From the NCBI RefSeq assembly GCF_003443655.1, contig NZ_CP031941.1, forward strand, positions 4,834,501-4,898,500: a DNA stretch of 64,000 bases. Reading direction: 5' to 3'. The stretch is from Nostoc sphaeroides. GTDB taxonomy: Bacteria; Cyanobacteriota; Cyanobacteriia; Cyanobacteriales; Nostocaceae. The notes under the pieces were generated by a model that made no database searches, was not told the origin of the DNA, and was given only the letters and a program-made list of their open reading frames with translations. This document shows positions 9,673-18,335 of this stretch, piece by piece (positions within the stretch are counted from its first letter, which is position 1; each line of letters begins with the position of its first letter). A program made the translations under genes and the position numbers.

Positions 9673-9951
9673 ATGGAATTCGAGTGGGATAAATCAAAAG
9701 CAGCCGCAAATTTGAAGAAGCACGGTGTCAGCTTTGAAGAAGCCAAAACTGTCTTCGGCAATTCTTTGGCAGTCATCTTTGATGATGAAGCGCACTCTAC
9801 AGATGAGCAGCGAGAAATCATTATTGGTCACTCTCAACAAAATCTCTTGCTGTTGATTTGTTTCACTGAGCGTTCCAATGCTATCCGTATCATCAGCGCC
9901 CGTCTAGCTACTCGAAAGGAACGTGAAGATTATGAACGAAACACCTTTTGA
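9673..9951 (+). CDS. brnT: BrnT-family toxin
   Basis: A 92-residue protein with the BrnT pattern: EFEWDKSKAAANLKKHGVSF near the N terminus, a central IFDDEAHSTDEQREIIIGHS segment and RIISARLATRKEREDYE near the C terminus. BrnT toxins are RelE-fold ribonucleases that block translation and are held inactive by an antitoxin encoded just downstream. The following gene overlaps its 3' end, as expected for a toxin-antitoxin operon with toxin first. Confidence 0.88.
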   Translation: MEFEWDKSKAAANLKKHGVSFEEAKTVFGNSLAVIFDDEAHSTDEQREIIIGHSQQNLLLLICFTERSNAIRIISARLATRKEREDYERNTF

Positions 9952-10174
9952 AAAATCACAAAATTCTGACGACGAGCTTCAGGCTGAGTATCGCTTCGAT
10001 TATCAAAAGGCAAAGCCTAATCGCTTTGCTGCCCGTAGTGGAACGCAACAATTAACAGTTGTAGTATTAGATGAAGATGTGGCTCAGGTTTTCACCACAC
10101 CAGAATCGGTCAACAAAGTGTTAAGGGCGTTAATTGAGTCAATGCCACAAGCAGCAAACAACGAGACAGCATAA
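9932..10174 (+). CDS. brnA: Antitoxin partner of BrnT (BrnA-like)
   Basis: An 80-residue protein (from ATG 9932, MNETPFEKSQ) overlapping the 3' end of the toxin gene by 20 bp. The N-terminal half is charged (SDDELQAEYRFDYQKAKPNR), the probable toxin-binding part; the C-terminal half (VVVLDEDVAQVFTTPESVNK VLRALIESM) may form a small DNA-binding dimer. Resemblance to BrnA is partial, so the name rests mainly on position. A GTG at 9923 in the same frame is an alternative start. Such antitoxins usually repress their own operon. Confidence 0.75.
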   Translation: MNETPFEKSQNSDDELQAEYRFDYQKAKPNRFAARSGTQQLTVVVLDEDVAQVFTTPESVNKVLRALIESMPQAANNETA

Positions 10175-10240
10175 TAATCTCGTTGCATCGTAAGCCGTCT
10201 TATTCTAATAACCCAACGCTCTCTGTTAGAAATTATTACT

Positions 10241-10468
10241 ATGACTTTACGTGAACTTGAAGATCAAGCACTGAGATTATCTGCCGAGGATCGTTGGCAG
10301 TTAATCAATACATTAATGCGATCGCTCCAACCAAAACTTCAGCCAACTTCAAAGCCGAAGGGTTTAGCTGCGAGTTTAATCGGTATTGCCAAGACTAACA
10401 CATTGCCACCTACAGATGAAGAAGTGAAAGCAATGCTAGATGAGCGGTTGGTACAAAAGTATCTGTAA
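10241..10468 (+). CDS. Orphan antitoxin of a disrupted VapBC-type module
   Basis: A 75-residue protein, MTLRELEDQALRLSAEDRWQ at the start, of the type placed before PIN-domain toxins in cyanobacteria (a Leu/Ala-rich helical N terminus and an acidic C-terminal tail, TDEEVKAMLDERLVQ). Its TAA overlaps the ATG of a PIN-toxin remnant (TAATG, 10466-10470). That toxin is frameshifted and split by a MITE, so the antitoxin now stands without a functional partner. Function as an antitoxin is inferred from context. Confidence 0.7.
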   Translation: MTLRELEDQALRLSAEDRWQLINTLMRSLQPKLQPTSKPKGLAASLIGIAKTNTLPPTDEEVKAMLDERLVQKYL

Positions 10469-10755
10469 TGCGAGTTTTATTTTGATACGAACGTTTTGCT
10501 ATAGGAATCATATTTGATTTCTGAAAAAATCTCGGTAGTCTTGTAGTAGTGCGACACAGCTAAAATGATGCAATAATTTTTCTTGTGGTGTGGGCATCTT
10601 GCCCGCACTGGACGGGCGAGACGCCCATCCCACAAGAGGAAAGCTAATGCAGTATTTTAGCTGTGTCATGACACTACGTGTATTTCACGCAATCAAATAC
10701 TAGTCCTATAGATGCTTTGCTAGCGCAAGCCGTCTTATCAAAGGTATAATTAACT
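10469..10755 (+). pseudogene. VapC-like PIN toxin remnant split by a MITE
   Basis: Starts ATG at 10469. Removing one T from the run near 10480 gives MRVLFDTNVLL, the classic PIN N terminus with the first catalytic Asp. The frame then meets a small element (10502-10708). After it the coding resumes as DALLAQAVLSKV and stops. Joining across one copy of the TA duplication gives MRVLFDTNVLLDALLA, a typical PIN start, which shows where the element landed. The remaining part of the toxin (two further acidic residues) is missing, so the gene is dead three times over: frameshift, insertion, 3' loss. Confidence 0.75.
10502..10708. mobile_element. 207-bp TA-targeting MITE with nested inverted repeats
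   Basis: Ends are TAGGAATCATATTTGATT and, reverse complemented, TAGGACTAGTATTTGATT; a TA dinucleotide is duplicated on each side (10500-10501, 10709-10710), as in IS630/Tc1-mariner insertions. Inside lie two more nested inverted repeats: GACACAGCTAAAAT paired with ATTTTAGCTGTGTC, and a central one beginning CTTGTGGTGTGGGC and ending GCCCATCCCACAAG. A relative with the same termini is at 33727-33896. Confidence 0.85.
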
Positions 10756-10840
10756 CCAGCAATAGGTTGGGTTTCACTTCTTTCAACTCAACCTACGCAG
10801 GTTAAGGTTTTTATGGCTAACTGAACCGGAATAAAAAAAA

Positions 10841-10862
10841 GCTCAAGCATTTCTGCCTGAGC
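10841..10862 (-). terminator. Terminator of the RNA-binding protein gene
   Basis: GCTCAGGCA/TGCTTGAGC stem with GAAA loop followed on the minus strand by eight T (A run at 10833-10840). Confidence 0.8.
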
Positions 10863-10898
10863 CTTTTCTAGATTAAACTAAATGACTTTCGCCTGAGT

Positions 10899-11228
10899 TT
10901 AGTAGCGACCACCGCCACCACCACGGTTGTAGCCACCGCCACCACCGCCACGATTACCACCGAAGGAACCACCTCCACCTCGGTCTTCTCTGGGCTTGGC
11001 CTTATTCACTTTAAGGTCACGACCCAGCCATTCAGCACCATCAAGCGCTTCAATGGCTTTGGTTTCTTCATCTTCTGAACTCATTTCCACGAAAGCAAAG
11101 CCGCGTAAACGGCCTGTTTCACGGTCAGTAGGTAGCTGAACACGCCTTACAGCACCATATTCTGCAAATACAGCACTCAGGGCATCTTGTGTAACTTCAT
11201 AGGAGAGGTTACCAACGTAAATTGACAT
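10899..11228 (-). CDS. rbp: Glycine-rich RRM RNA-binding protein (Rbp)
   Basis: One RNA-recognition motif (residues 1-80) followed by a Gly/Arg/Tyr-rich tail (from about 82). RNP2 is IYVGNLSY (residues 3-10) and RNP1 is RGFAFVEM (about 42-49), both with the aromatic residues that stack on RNA bases. The 109-residue length and tail match cyanobacterial Rbp proteins, several of which are cold induced or take part in mRNA positioning. The 5' leader of about 50 bp is AT-rich. An intrinsic terminator follows. Confidence 0.93.
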   Translation of the reverse strand: MSIYVGNLSYEVTQDALSAVFAEYGAVRRVQLPTDRETGRLRGFAFVEMSSEDEETKAIEALDGAEWLGRDLKVNKAKPREDRGGGGSFGGNRGGGGGGYNRGGGGGRY

Positions 11229-11415
11229 TAAATGTCTCCAAAATCGTAAGTTTGTAGAGATTTAGATTTCGGAGATAAGTCTGTAATACCAAAAGGGAAA
11301 AGCCTGTCAATACTAAAAACAAACACTGTCGCCGAATTAATTCTCATTTCACTTCCCATGATGACATAGCAACTAACTTTCTGGGGGAAATTTTCAAAAC
11401 TGTTATAAAAATTTA

Positions 11416-11518
11416 TATAGCAGTCCGCTTTGATTTTTGAAATTATTTGCGTAGAGAGGGAGTGGGGAGTGGGGAGTGGGGAGTAGGGAGTAGGGAGTAG
11501 GGAGTAGGGAGTGGGGAA
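11416..11518. repeat. TATAGCAGTCCGC repeat plus STRR array
   Basis: A block TATAGCAGTCCGCTTTGATT continuing TTTGAAATTATTTG is joined to a GGGAGTA/GGGAGTG heptamer array (11458-11518). The same block joined to the same array type occurs inverted at 48296-48370. The TTGATTTTTGAAAT core is shared with the TA-targeting MITE at 33727-33896. Confidence 0.75.
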
Positions 11519-11522
11519 GAAG

Positions 11523-12062
11523 CTAATCTATTCTATTTTCTAAATATTGCCCAATCATCAACTGCTCATCAGCACGAGAGATGATCGTTTGTCTGGTGCG
11601 GTATTTGCTGCCAATTAGCTTTAACTCTTCCTCAAATACTGAACCGTTGTATTCAGTTCGCAAACACAGTGCTTTCGGGTTGGAGAAATAATACTGGGCG
11701 GTGACTGGTTTGGATATGGCAAAACCGCGATCGCGATACAAAATGTTTCCCTTCACCCCAAATATGGTTGAACCTTGGGATTCTTTCTTTGTCTTTAGCA
11801 CATCTGTACTTTCCCATACAACTACCGCACCACAGATTAAAATACCTGCATCAGACAAATCATGCATCTGAGCTAGCTTTTGCAATTCATCACAGCCCTG
11901 CTCTAAAAAATTGATCGTGACTATACTCTCGATCTCCTTAGTTTCTCCGGTAGGTAGGGTGTAGTAGCGTCGTTGCGATCGCCACTTCCCCTCTGATTCC
12001 TGGAAAAATTCCGAAATCTGGGATTCATCAGTCGTTTGTACAATTTTGAGCAATGATGTCAC
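11523..12062 (-). CDS. CpcS/CpeS-type phycobiliprotein lyase
   Basis: A 179-residue protein of the S-type bilin lyase family, which attaches phycocyanobilin to Cys84-type sites of phycobiliproteins. Visible family features: an N-terminal SEFFQESEGKWRSQRRYYTL block, a central YRDRGFAISKPVTAQYYF strand region and the C-terminal TRQTIISRADEQLMIGQYLE with the family's typical lipocalin-like ending ENRI. It is a soluble calycin-fold chaperone-like enzyme. Which phycobiliprotein it serves cannot be told. Not in an obvious operon. Confidence 0.85.
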   Translation of the reverse strand: MTSLLKIVQTTDESQISEFFQESEGKWRSQRRYYTLPTGETKEIESIVTINFLEQGCDELQKLAQMHDLSDAGILICGAVVVWESTDVLKTKKESQGSTIFGVKGNILYRDRGFAISKPVTAQYYFSNPKALCLRTEYNGSVFEEELKLIGSKYRTRQTIISRADEQLMIGQYLENRID

Positions 12063-12475
12063 GCCTTACCTTCCTCACCTAATGCAAATATATTTCTGGC
12101 AAAAAAGTTCATTCTTGCTGTTGTTGCTATGGTACTTATCTCCCTGTTCTTGCCATATTACGCAAGGGGGCTAAGAGAAATAGTGTTTTCCAATACATTA
12201 TAACTCTAAAAAAGCAATAAATATTTAATATTCTTAATAAAGAGGATAAACTACTATAAATACAAGTATTTATGCCAGAATAAAAAGTAATATGTAAAAA
12301 TAAAGGTAATGATTGTAATACCGCTTATCTTAGGATATTGGGCAAAAAGTTTCATATCTTTAGAAAAACTCAGGTTTGTCCCATAGGTAGATTTCAGAAA
12401 ACTAACAAATATTTATACTAAGTTTATAATTTATAATCTGCAAGAAGATTTTCTACCTCTGCGTCAGAAGTAGAG

Positions 12476-12565
12476 CGGCGAGAAGTTTTTGATTTTTATG
12501 GGAAGACAGTAATTTTTGATACAGAAACTTACTGTTAGACAGCTTACAAATTCTCGCCGTTTTTT
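12476..12565 (+). ncRNA. Candidate structured RNA ending in a terminator
   Basis: CGGCGAGAA (12476-12484) pairs with TTCTCGCCG (12551-12559), which is followed by six T. Inside, ACAGTAA (12506-12512) pairs with TTACTGT (12529-12535). The fold looks like a roughly 90-nt transcript with a Rho-independent end, or an attenuator ahead of the RND operon. No promoter could be fixed. The rest of 12063-12652 is AT-rich without a gene. Confidence 0.35.
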
Positions 12566-12652
12566 GTTAATTAAATCTCTCAAAATCTCTCAAAATTACT
12601 TGGTAAAACACGGCTGTTTAACCCCAAAAGCTCCCCAATAAGAGAAAAATAA

Positions 12653-14227
12653 ATGATTTTGGATATGAATAAGCCGCACAAGCAGGTGAAAATAACAGAT
12701 TCGGTAGCCGCCAACCAGCTCATTAATATCCAGTTAAATTCAGTTGTGAAGACTGAGGTAACGATGGCTGGGGCGGGCTATGCCTACGCAGATTTAAAGA
12801 GTAGACTTCTTGCAAACAGCACCAGTGCAACAGGTGGAAAAGCTAAAAGAGAAAATTACTTATTTTCCTCCACCTCTGTAAGAAGTTTATTAATTTCTTG
12901 TTTGTTAGGTATAGGATTGCTGATGGGAAGTTGCGGCTCGTCGCCCAAAGAATCAGCAGATGCCCAATCTCAGAGTCCTGGTAGTAAAGAACGCACTGGT
13001 GCAACGCCTGTAGATGTGGCGATCGCTCGAACTGATTCGCTGCAAACACAACCAGAATATACAGGTAATACAACAGCCTTTCGGATTGTATCAGTGCGAT
13101 CGCAGGTAGAAGCCCGGTTGTTGGCTTTGAACCTTGATGTGGGCGATACAGTAAAACTTGGACAGAACGTCGGGCAGTTAGATGATGCCATACTTTTGAC
13201 CGAATTAAAGCAAGCAGAAGCAGAATTAGCAGCCCTCAAATCAGAAGTAGCTAGAGCAAGCAATCAAGTAAGCAATGCCCGTGCAAACGTTGAACGGTTG
13301 CGGCTAGAAGTGGTGCAAGCTCAGGCAGACTCACAACGGCAACAGAATCTATTCAAAGCTGGAGCGATCGCTGAACAAACTGCCCAGCAAGCACGTACCC
13401 AGGCAAAAACAGCAGCCCAGGCACTACGGGCAGCTCAAGAACAAGTCCGTACAGAACAGCAAGCCGTCGCTGCTGCTCAAGGTAGAGTAGTTGCCCAACA
13501 GGCATTGGTTGCCCAAACCAAAGAGCGCAGTTCTTACGCTCAACTGACATCCCCCATCAATGGCATAGTCACAGAAAAGGTGACAGAACCCGGCAACCTT
13601 CTGCAAGCAGGTAGCGAAGTCTTAAAAATTGGCGACTTTAACCGTGTCAAAGTCTTGGTGCAAGTTTCCGAATTAGAACTAGCACAAATTCAAGTTGGGC
13701 AGTCTGTACAAGTCCGCTTAGATGCCTTCCCCACCGAAACATTAATTGGCAGAGTTACGCGCATTTCCCCAGCTGCCGATGCCACAGCTCGGTTGATACC
13801 TGTAGAAGTAGTGATTCCCAACACTCAAGGGAAGATTGGTAGTGGATTGCTGGCGCGAGTCAATTTTGAAAACCAGACTCAACAGCGCGTAGTCGTGCCG
13901 CAAACAGCGATTCAGAAACAAGCAGGCACTAAGAACTCCAAGGGTACAGGGGAGACGCAAACAAATGTACAGCAGTCTTCCCCAGCTAACACATCTGGGA
14001 TGGCAGAAGCAAATTCACAAGATCAAAGTGGGGAAATATTTGTAGTCATTGACACAGAAGGCAAAACCAAGGTAACAGCACGAGCCGTAATGTTGGGAAA
14101 AAGGGCTGATGGGAGAGTGGAAATTTTATCCGGTTTGCAAACGGGAGAGCGCTATGTTGTTCGTAGTGGTAAGCCGTTAAAAGAAGGTGACACTGTAAGT
14201 CTTTCAATTCTTTCAGAAAAGCAATAA
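12653..14227 (+). CDS. RND efflux periplasmic adaptor (membrane fusion protein)
   Basis: Links an inner-membrane RND pump to the outer-membrane channel. A hydrophobic segment at about 77-93 ends in a lipobox-like LLMGSC (Cys94), so it is probably a lipoprotein. Then comes the barrel-sandwich half (EYTGNTTAFRIVSVRSQVEA), a long Ala/Gln-rich coiled-coil hairpin (about 180-290), the second lipoyl half (YAQLTSPINGIVTEKVTEPG) and a beta-barrel and membrane-proximal domain. The N-terminal 75 residues before the signal are unusual, and residues 38-46 (MAGAGYAYA) are encoded by a sequence resembling the genome's GGCGGGCTGCGCCTACGC repeat, so the true start may lie further downstream. The pump gene follows after 125 bp. 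Confidence 0.88.
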   Translation: MILDMNKPHKQVKITDSVAANQLINIQLNSVVKTEVTMAGAGYAYADLKSRLLANSTSATGGKAKRENYLFSSTSVRSLLISCLLGIGLLMGSCGSSPKESADAQSQSPGSKERTGATPVDVAIARTDSLQTQPEYTGNTTAFRIVSVRSQVEARLLALNLDVGDTVKLGQNVGQLDDAILLTELKQAEAELAALKSEVARASNQVSNARANVERLRLEVVQAQADSQRQQNLFKAGAIAEQTAQQARTQAKTAAQALRAAQEQVRTEQQAVAAAQGRVVAQQALVAQTKERSSYAQLTSPINGIVTEKVTEPGNLLQAGSEVLKIGDFNRVKVLVQVSELELAQIQVGQSVQVRLDAFPTETLIGRVTRISPAADATARLIPVEVVIPNTQGKIGSGLLARVNFENQTQQRVVVPQTAIQKQAGTKNSKGTGETQTNVQQSSPANTSGMAEANSQDQSGEIFVVIDTEGKTKVTARAVMLGKRADGRVEILSGLQTGERYVVRSGKPLKEGDTVSLSILSEKQ

Positions 14228-14271
14228 GCTGATGCGCGTCTAAAGTATATAAACACTTTTGATGTCGTTAA

Positions 14272-14336
14272 CTGTTGACTGTTGACTGTTAACCGTCATC
14301 AGTCATCAGTCATCAGTCATCAGTCATCAGTCAGCA
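14272..14336. repeat. STRR arrays (GTTGACT and CATCAGT)
   Basis: Two adjacent heptamer arrays, GTTGACT units then CATCAGT units, fill the gap between the adaptor and pump genes. Confidence 0.85.
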
Positions 14337-14352
14337 CTTATCACTTAGTATC

Positions 14353-17300
14353 ATGCAACAGGCGAACAATAATAATGGCAATGGCGGATTTAGTCTTAGT
14401 GCGATCGCAATCCGCCAACACATTGGCACACTCATGCTCACCGTGGCAGTAATTGTCATTGGAGTATTTTTTCTCACAACGATCCAAGTCGATCTCCTAC
14501 CGTCAATTACCTATCCACGAATTGGGGTTCGGCTAGAAGCCCCTGGCATTTCACCAGAAGTAGCAGTAGATGAAATCACCAGACCTTTAGAAGAAGCTTT
14601 ACGGGCAACCGAGAATGTAGTGCAAGTTTTTTCCCGCACCCGTGAGGGACAAGTCAGCCTCGATTTATACTTCCAACCAGGGGGCGATATTGACCAAGCC
14701 CTAAACGATGCTACTGCTGCTTTTAACCGAAGTAGAGGACAACTGCCAGATACGATAGAGGAGCCGCGCTTATTTAAAGTTGATCCTTCCCAATTGCCGG
14801 TTTATGAATTGGCATTGACATCTGCTTCTTTGCCAGGTAAAGATTTACGCATATTTGCTGATGAAGAGTTAACGCGTGAACTCAGTGTCGTGCCGGGAGT
14901 CGCCTCTGTTGATGTATCTGGCGGTGCAGAGGAAGAAGTACGGGTGCTTGTTGACTTAAACCGATTGCAAGCCTTGGGTGTGGGGTTAAATGATGTCTTA
15001 GATGAATTAACAGCCCGTAACCAAGATACTTCTGGTGGTCGGATTCTGGGGCAAAATTCCGAACCATTGACTCGGACTGTAGGACGTTTCCAAAATGCCA
15101 AGGAAATTGAAAACCTTTCCTTGGAAGTTTCCTCCCCTGCCTCCCCTGCCTCCCCTGCCTCCCCTGCCTCCCCTGCACCTTCTCGCCGCGTTTATTTGCG
15201 AGACTTTGCGGAGGTAATTGATGATACAGAAGAGCAGCGACTATTTGTTTATCTCAACCGTCAGCCTGCGGTGAAATTTTCAATTCAAAAGCAGCCTGAA
15301 GCCAACACAATCACAGTTGTAGATGCTGTGAAGCGGCGAATTGAACAATTACGGCAATCGGGTTTAATTCCAGCAGACATGACTTTGAGTCCCACCACAG
15401 ATGAATCTGTTTTCATCCGCAATTCTTTAAATGATGTCATCTTTTCAGGGATTTCTGGAGCATTGTTAGCAGCAGCAGCAGTGTTGTTATTTTTGGGATC
15501 ATTCAGACAAACATTGATTATCAGTTTAACGATTCCGTTGTGTACTCTAGCAGCGATCGCTCTAATGAAAATCTTTGGCTTAACTTTAAATGTATTCAGT
15601 TTGGCAGGTCTGACATTAGGAGTCGGTCAAGCAATTGATACATCGGTTGTGATCCTAGAAAATATTTCCGAAAAAGCGGGGATGACTCCCAATCAGAAAG
15701 AGATGGAGGCAGAGGGGCAGAAGAAAAATTCAAAATTCTTTATTGACACTGCCATTAATGCTTCCCAAGAAGTAGAATCTGCTTTAGTTGCTGCTACAGG
15801 TGCTAACTTAGTTTCTGTAGTACCATTCCTGTTAATTGGCGGCTTTATTGCACTGCTATTTAATGAACTGATTCTGACAATTAGCTTCGCAGTCGCAGCC
15901 TCCCTTGTCGTCGCCATCACAGTAGTGCCGATGCTATCTTCTCGACTCTTGGGAATTCGCTGGTCTAGTCGGATCAGTGAATTTTGGCTGCTTAGACAAT
16001 TTAATCACCGATTTGAAGATGCTACGCGGGGATACGCTAACTTCTTAACCAAGGTTTTGCGCTATCGACTCCTCGTCGTTATTGCTGCTTTGGTAATTTT
16101 AGGCGGCAGTAGCTTCTTTATGTTTGGTCAAATTCCCCAAGAAATTTTACCCCGCATCAGTACTGGTCAAGCTACCTTGAGAGCGCAGTTTCCTCCTGGT
16201 ACACCTTTAGCAACTTCTGAGAAAGTTATGCAAATTGTCGATGACATTTTGCTCAAACAACCAGAAACTGAGTCTGCTTTCACAACTGTGGGTGGTTCTT
16301 TGTTTGGTAGCAATACTACAGAAAATCCTTTACGTGCCAGCAGCACTATCAATCTAAAACCAGGCACAGATGTCGAAGCCTTCGTCAAAAAAGTAACTCA
16401 GGAATTTAACAAACTCAACTTAGCAGGAATTCTGCTACGCCTCAATCCTGGTCAGGTGCGGGGTTTAATTTTGAGTAATTCTCCAGTGCAAGGGTCAGAC
16501 GTTGACGTGATTCTGCAAGGTGAGAATGAAGAAAACTTAACGCAAGCAGGGGCGCAAGTGCTGCAAGCATTGCAAGAAAGGGCAAAATTAGCGACATTTC
16601 GACCAGATGCCGACCCCCGGCAACCAGAAATCCAAATTCGCCCCGATTGGGAAAGGGTTTCGGCTTTAGGGTTGAGCGCCGGGCAAATTGGTGCAACAGT
16701 TCAAACAGCAATTGAAGGTTCAGTTCCGACGCAAATTCAACGCGGTAATCGTTTAGTTGATGTGCGGGTGCAGCTAAATAAAGAAGCAATTGCGCGTCCT
16801 TCCCAGCTAGAGCAATTACCGCTATTTACAGAAAATAATCAACTAATCCGGCTTTCAGATGTTGCGAACATTCAAGAAGGTCAAGCGCCTGGTGAGGTGC
16901 AACGAATTAATCAGCGTCAAGCTTTTATTGTGGCAGGTAATCTCAGCGAGGGAGCTAGTCTTGGTGAAGCGATCGCAGAAGTCAACCAAGTACTCCAAGA
17001 TGTAGACTTACCTGATGGCGTTTCAATTGTACCTAGTTCTGCCCAAGAAACGAATCAGCAACTTCAGGATGCTTTAAAAACTTTGGGGGCGTTGGCGGTG
17101 TTCTTAATCTTTGTAGTAATGGCGGTGCAATACAATTCGCTGATTGACCCCTTGGTAATTATCTTCACCGTACCACTGGCGTTAGCTGGGGGAATTTTTG
17201 GACTTTACATTACCCAAACTGCAATTGGCGCAACTGTAATTGTTGGTGTCGTGCTGCTGGTGGGAATTGTAGTGAACGCAGGGATTTTAATGGTAGAACT

Positions 17301-17619
17301 GGCGAACCAAATTCGGGAAGAAGTTGATTGTACTCGCCAAATTGCGATCGTGAAAGCTGCTCCTCAACGCTTGCGCCCAATTATCATGACTACAGTCACC
17401 ACTATCTTGGGACTGTTCCCGTTAGCATTGGGCATTGGCGAAGGTTCTGAGTTTTTGCAGCCTTTAGGGATTGTAGTTTTCTTTGGGATGGCGATCGCTA
17501 CAATGCTGACATTGTTTATCATCCCCTGTTTTTATATTCTGCTACACGATTTGCTAGGTGGGAATTGGGCGAAGCCAGTATTAATTTGGTTGCGTGGATT
17601 TACGAAAAAATTCATTTGA
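14353..17619 (+). CDS. RND efflux transporter permease (AcrB/hydrophobe family)
   Basis: A 1088-residue proton-driven multidrug-type pump. Twelve membrane helices are expected in the usual 1+5/1+5 pattern: N-terminal helix (LMLTVAVIVIGVFFL), large periplasmic loop, helices from about 365 on, second loop, C-terminal helices (from about 910). The helix-4 motif reads GVGQAIDTSVVILENI, with one Asp where AcrB has two. Residues about 261-275 are a SPA repeat encoded by five 9-bp direct repeats, an odd expansion within the periplasmic loop. Paired with the adaptor gene just upstream; no outer-membrane TolC gene follows. Substrate unknown. Confidence 0.92.
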   Translation: MQQANNNNGNGGFSLSAIAIRQHIGTLMLTVAVIVIGVFFLTTIQVDLLPSITYPRIGVRLEAPGISPEVAVDEITRPLEEALRATENVVQVFSRTREGQVSLDLYFQPGGDIDQALNDATAAFNRSRGQLPDTIEEPRLFKVDPSQLPVYELALTSASLPGKDLRIFADEELTRELSVVPGVASVDVSGGAEEEVRVLVDLNRLQALGVGLNDVLDELTARNQDTSGGRILGQNSEPLTRTVGRFQNAKEIENLSLEVSSPASPASPASPASPAPSRRVYLRDFAEVIDDTEEQRLFVYLNRQPAVKFSIQKQPEANTITVVDAVKRRIEQLRQSGLIPADMTLSPTTDESVFIRNSLNDVIFSGISGALLAAAAVLLFLGSFRQTLIISLTIPLCTLAAIALMKIFGLTLNVFSLAGLTLGVGQAIDTSVVILENISEKAGMTPNQKEMEAEGQKKNSKFFIDTAINASQEVESALVAATGANLVSVVPFLLIGGFIALLFNELILTISFAVAASLVVAITVVPMLSSRLLGIRWSSRISEFWLLRQFNHRFEDATRGYANFLTKVLRYRLLVVIAALVILGGSSFFMFGQIPQEILPRISTGQATLRAQFPPGTPLATSEKVMQIVDDILLKQPETESAFTTVGGSLFGSNTTENPLRASSTINLKPGTDVEAFVKKVTQEFNKLNLAGILLRLNPGQVRGLILSNSPVQGSDVDVILQGENEENLTQAGAQVLQALQERAKLATFRPDADPRQPEIQIRPDWERVSALGLSAGQIGATVQTAIEGSVPTQIQRGNRLVDVRVQLNKEAIARPSQLEQLPLFTENNQLIRLSDVANIQEGQAPGEVQRINQRQAFIVAGNLSEGASLGEAIAEVNQVLQDVDLPDGVSIVPSSAQETNQQLQDALKTLGALAVFLIFVVMAVQYNSLIDPLVIIFTVPLALAGGIFGLYITQTAIGATVIVGVVLLVGIVVNAGILMVELANQIREEVDCTRQIAIVKAAPQRLRPIIMTTVTTILGLFPLALGIGEGSEFLQPLGIVVFFGMAIATMLTLFIIPCFYILLHDLLGGNWAKPVLIWLRGFTKKFI
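15133..15177 (+). repeat. Five 9-bp direct repeats inside the RND gene
   Basis: Units TCCCCTGCC in tandem, in frame, encoding Ser-Pro-Ala five times. The length keeps the frame open. Confidence 0.9.
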
Positions 17620-17956
17620 ATCCCTCATAAGCTAAAACACATCTAATTTGCAGATGAAAATTTTCTCAATATCTTGTGGGGTGGGCATCTTGCCCGCCCT
17701 GATGCGAGCAACTTGAATGCTGATTAGCTTAGGATTAAATTTTTCAACACGTTCTACGCTGGAATTTAAATTAACGTGATTTGCCAACAAAAAAAACTTG
17801 TTGGTAGATCGCGTTAACTCAGCTTTTTCAAATTCACATATTGTCTAATCTGTCAACGTATAAGTTCTAATTTAGATTTTTTATAAAGATTGGGTAAGAT
17901 TACTAGTTATTTTGATAAAGCATTACAAGAATTGTTTTATAAATCAATCTATGATT

Positions 17957-18180
17957 AAAAGGGAACAGGGAACAGGGAACGGGCAACAGGCAACAGGGAA
18001 ATCCCCATAATTAAAATCAGGGGATTTGTACAAGGACGCATTGAAACATCGTGGCTTACGCCATCTCGTTTCAAATATTTTTATCTCTTTTCATAAATAA
18101 ATTTAGGGGCTTTCAACCCTATATTCGGGGCTAATTTTTTTTCTGTTCCCTGTCCCCTGTTCCCTGTTCCCTGTTCCCGC
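17957..18180. repeat. Inverted pair of GGGAACA STRR arrays
   Basis: GGGAACA-type units at 17957-18003 face TGTTCCC-type units at 18140-18180, separated by about 135 bp, so a long imperfect stem is possible. The 17620-18335 gap also carries a fragment CTTGTGGGGTGGGCATCTTG (from 17674) shared with the centre of the MITE at 10502-10708. No gene was found in it. Confidence 0.7.
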
Positions 18181-18335
18181 CCCGAAGGGGCTTGGTAAAT
18201 ATAAACTCACTCAGCAAGCACACATTAACCGCTATTTATCTAGCAGTTAGATGGCGATTTAAAAGCGGGTTTTTGCTGTTTAATTTAATTCACGCGGTAT
18301 AGTATTCTCTCAATCAGTATAAACAGGACAGAAAT

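Noticed and set aside
11458-11518. Possible CRISPR array
   Set aside because: The heptamer units are contiguous with no spacers; it is an STRR.
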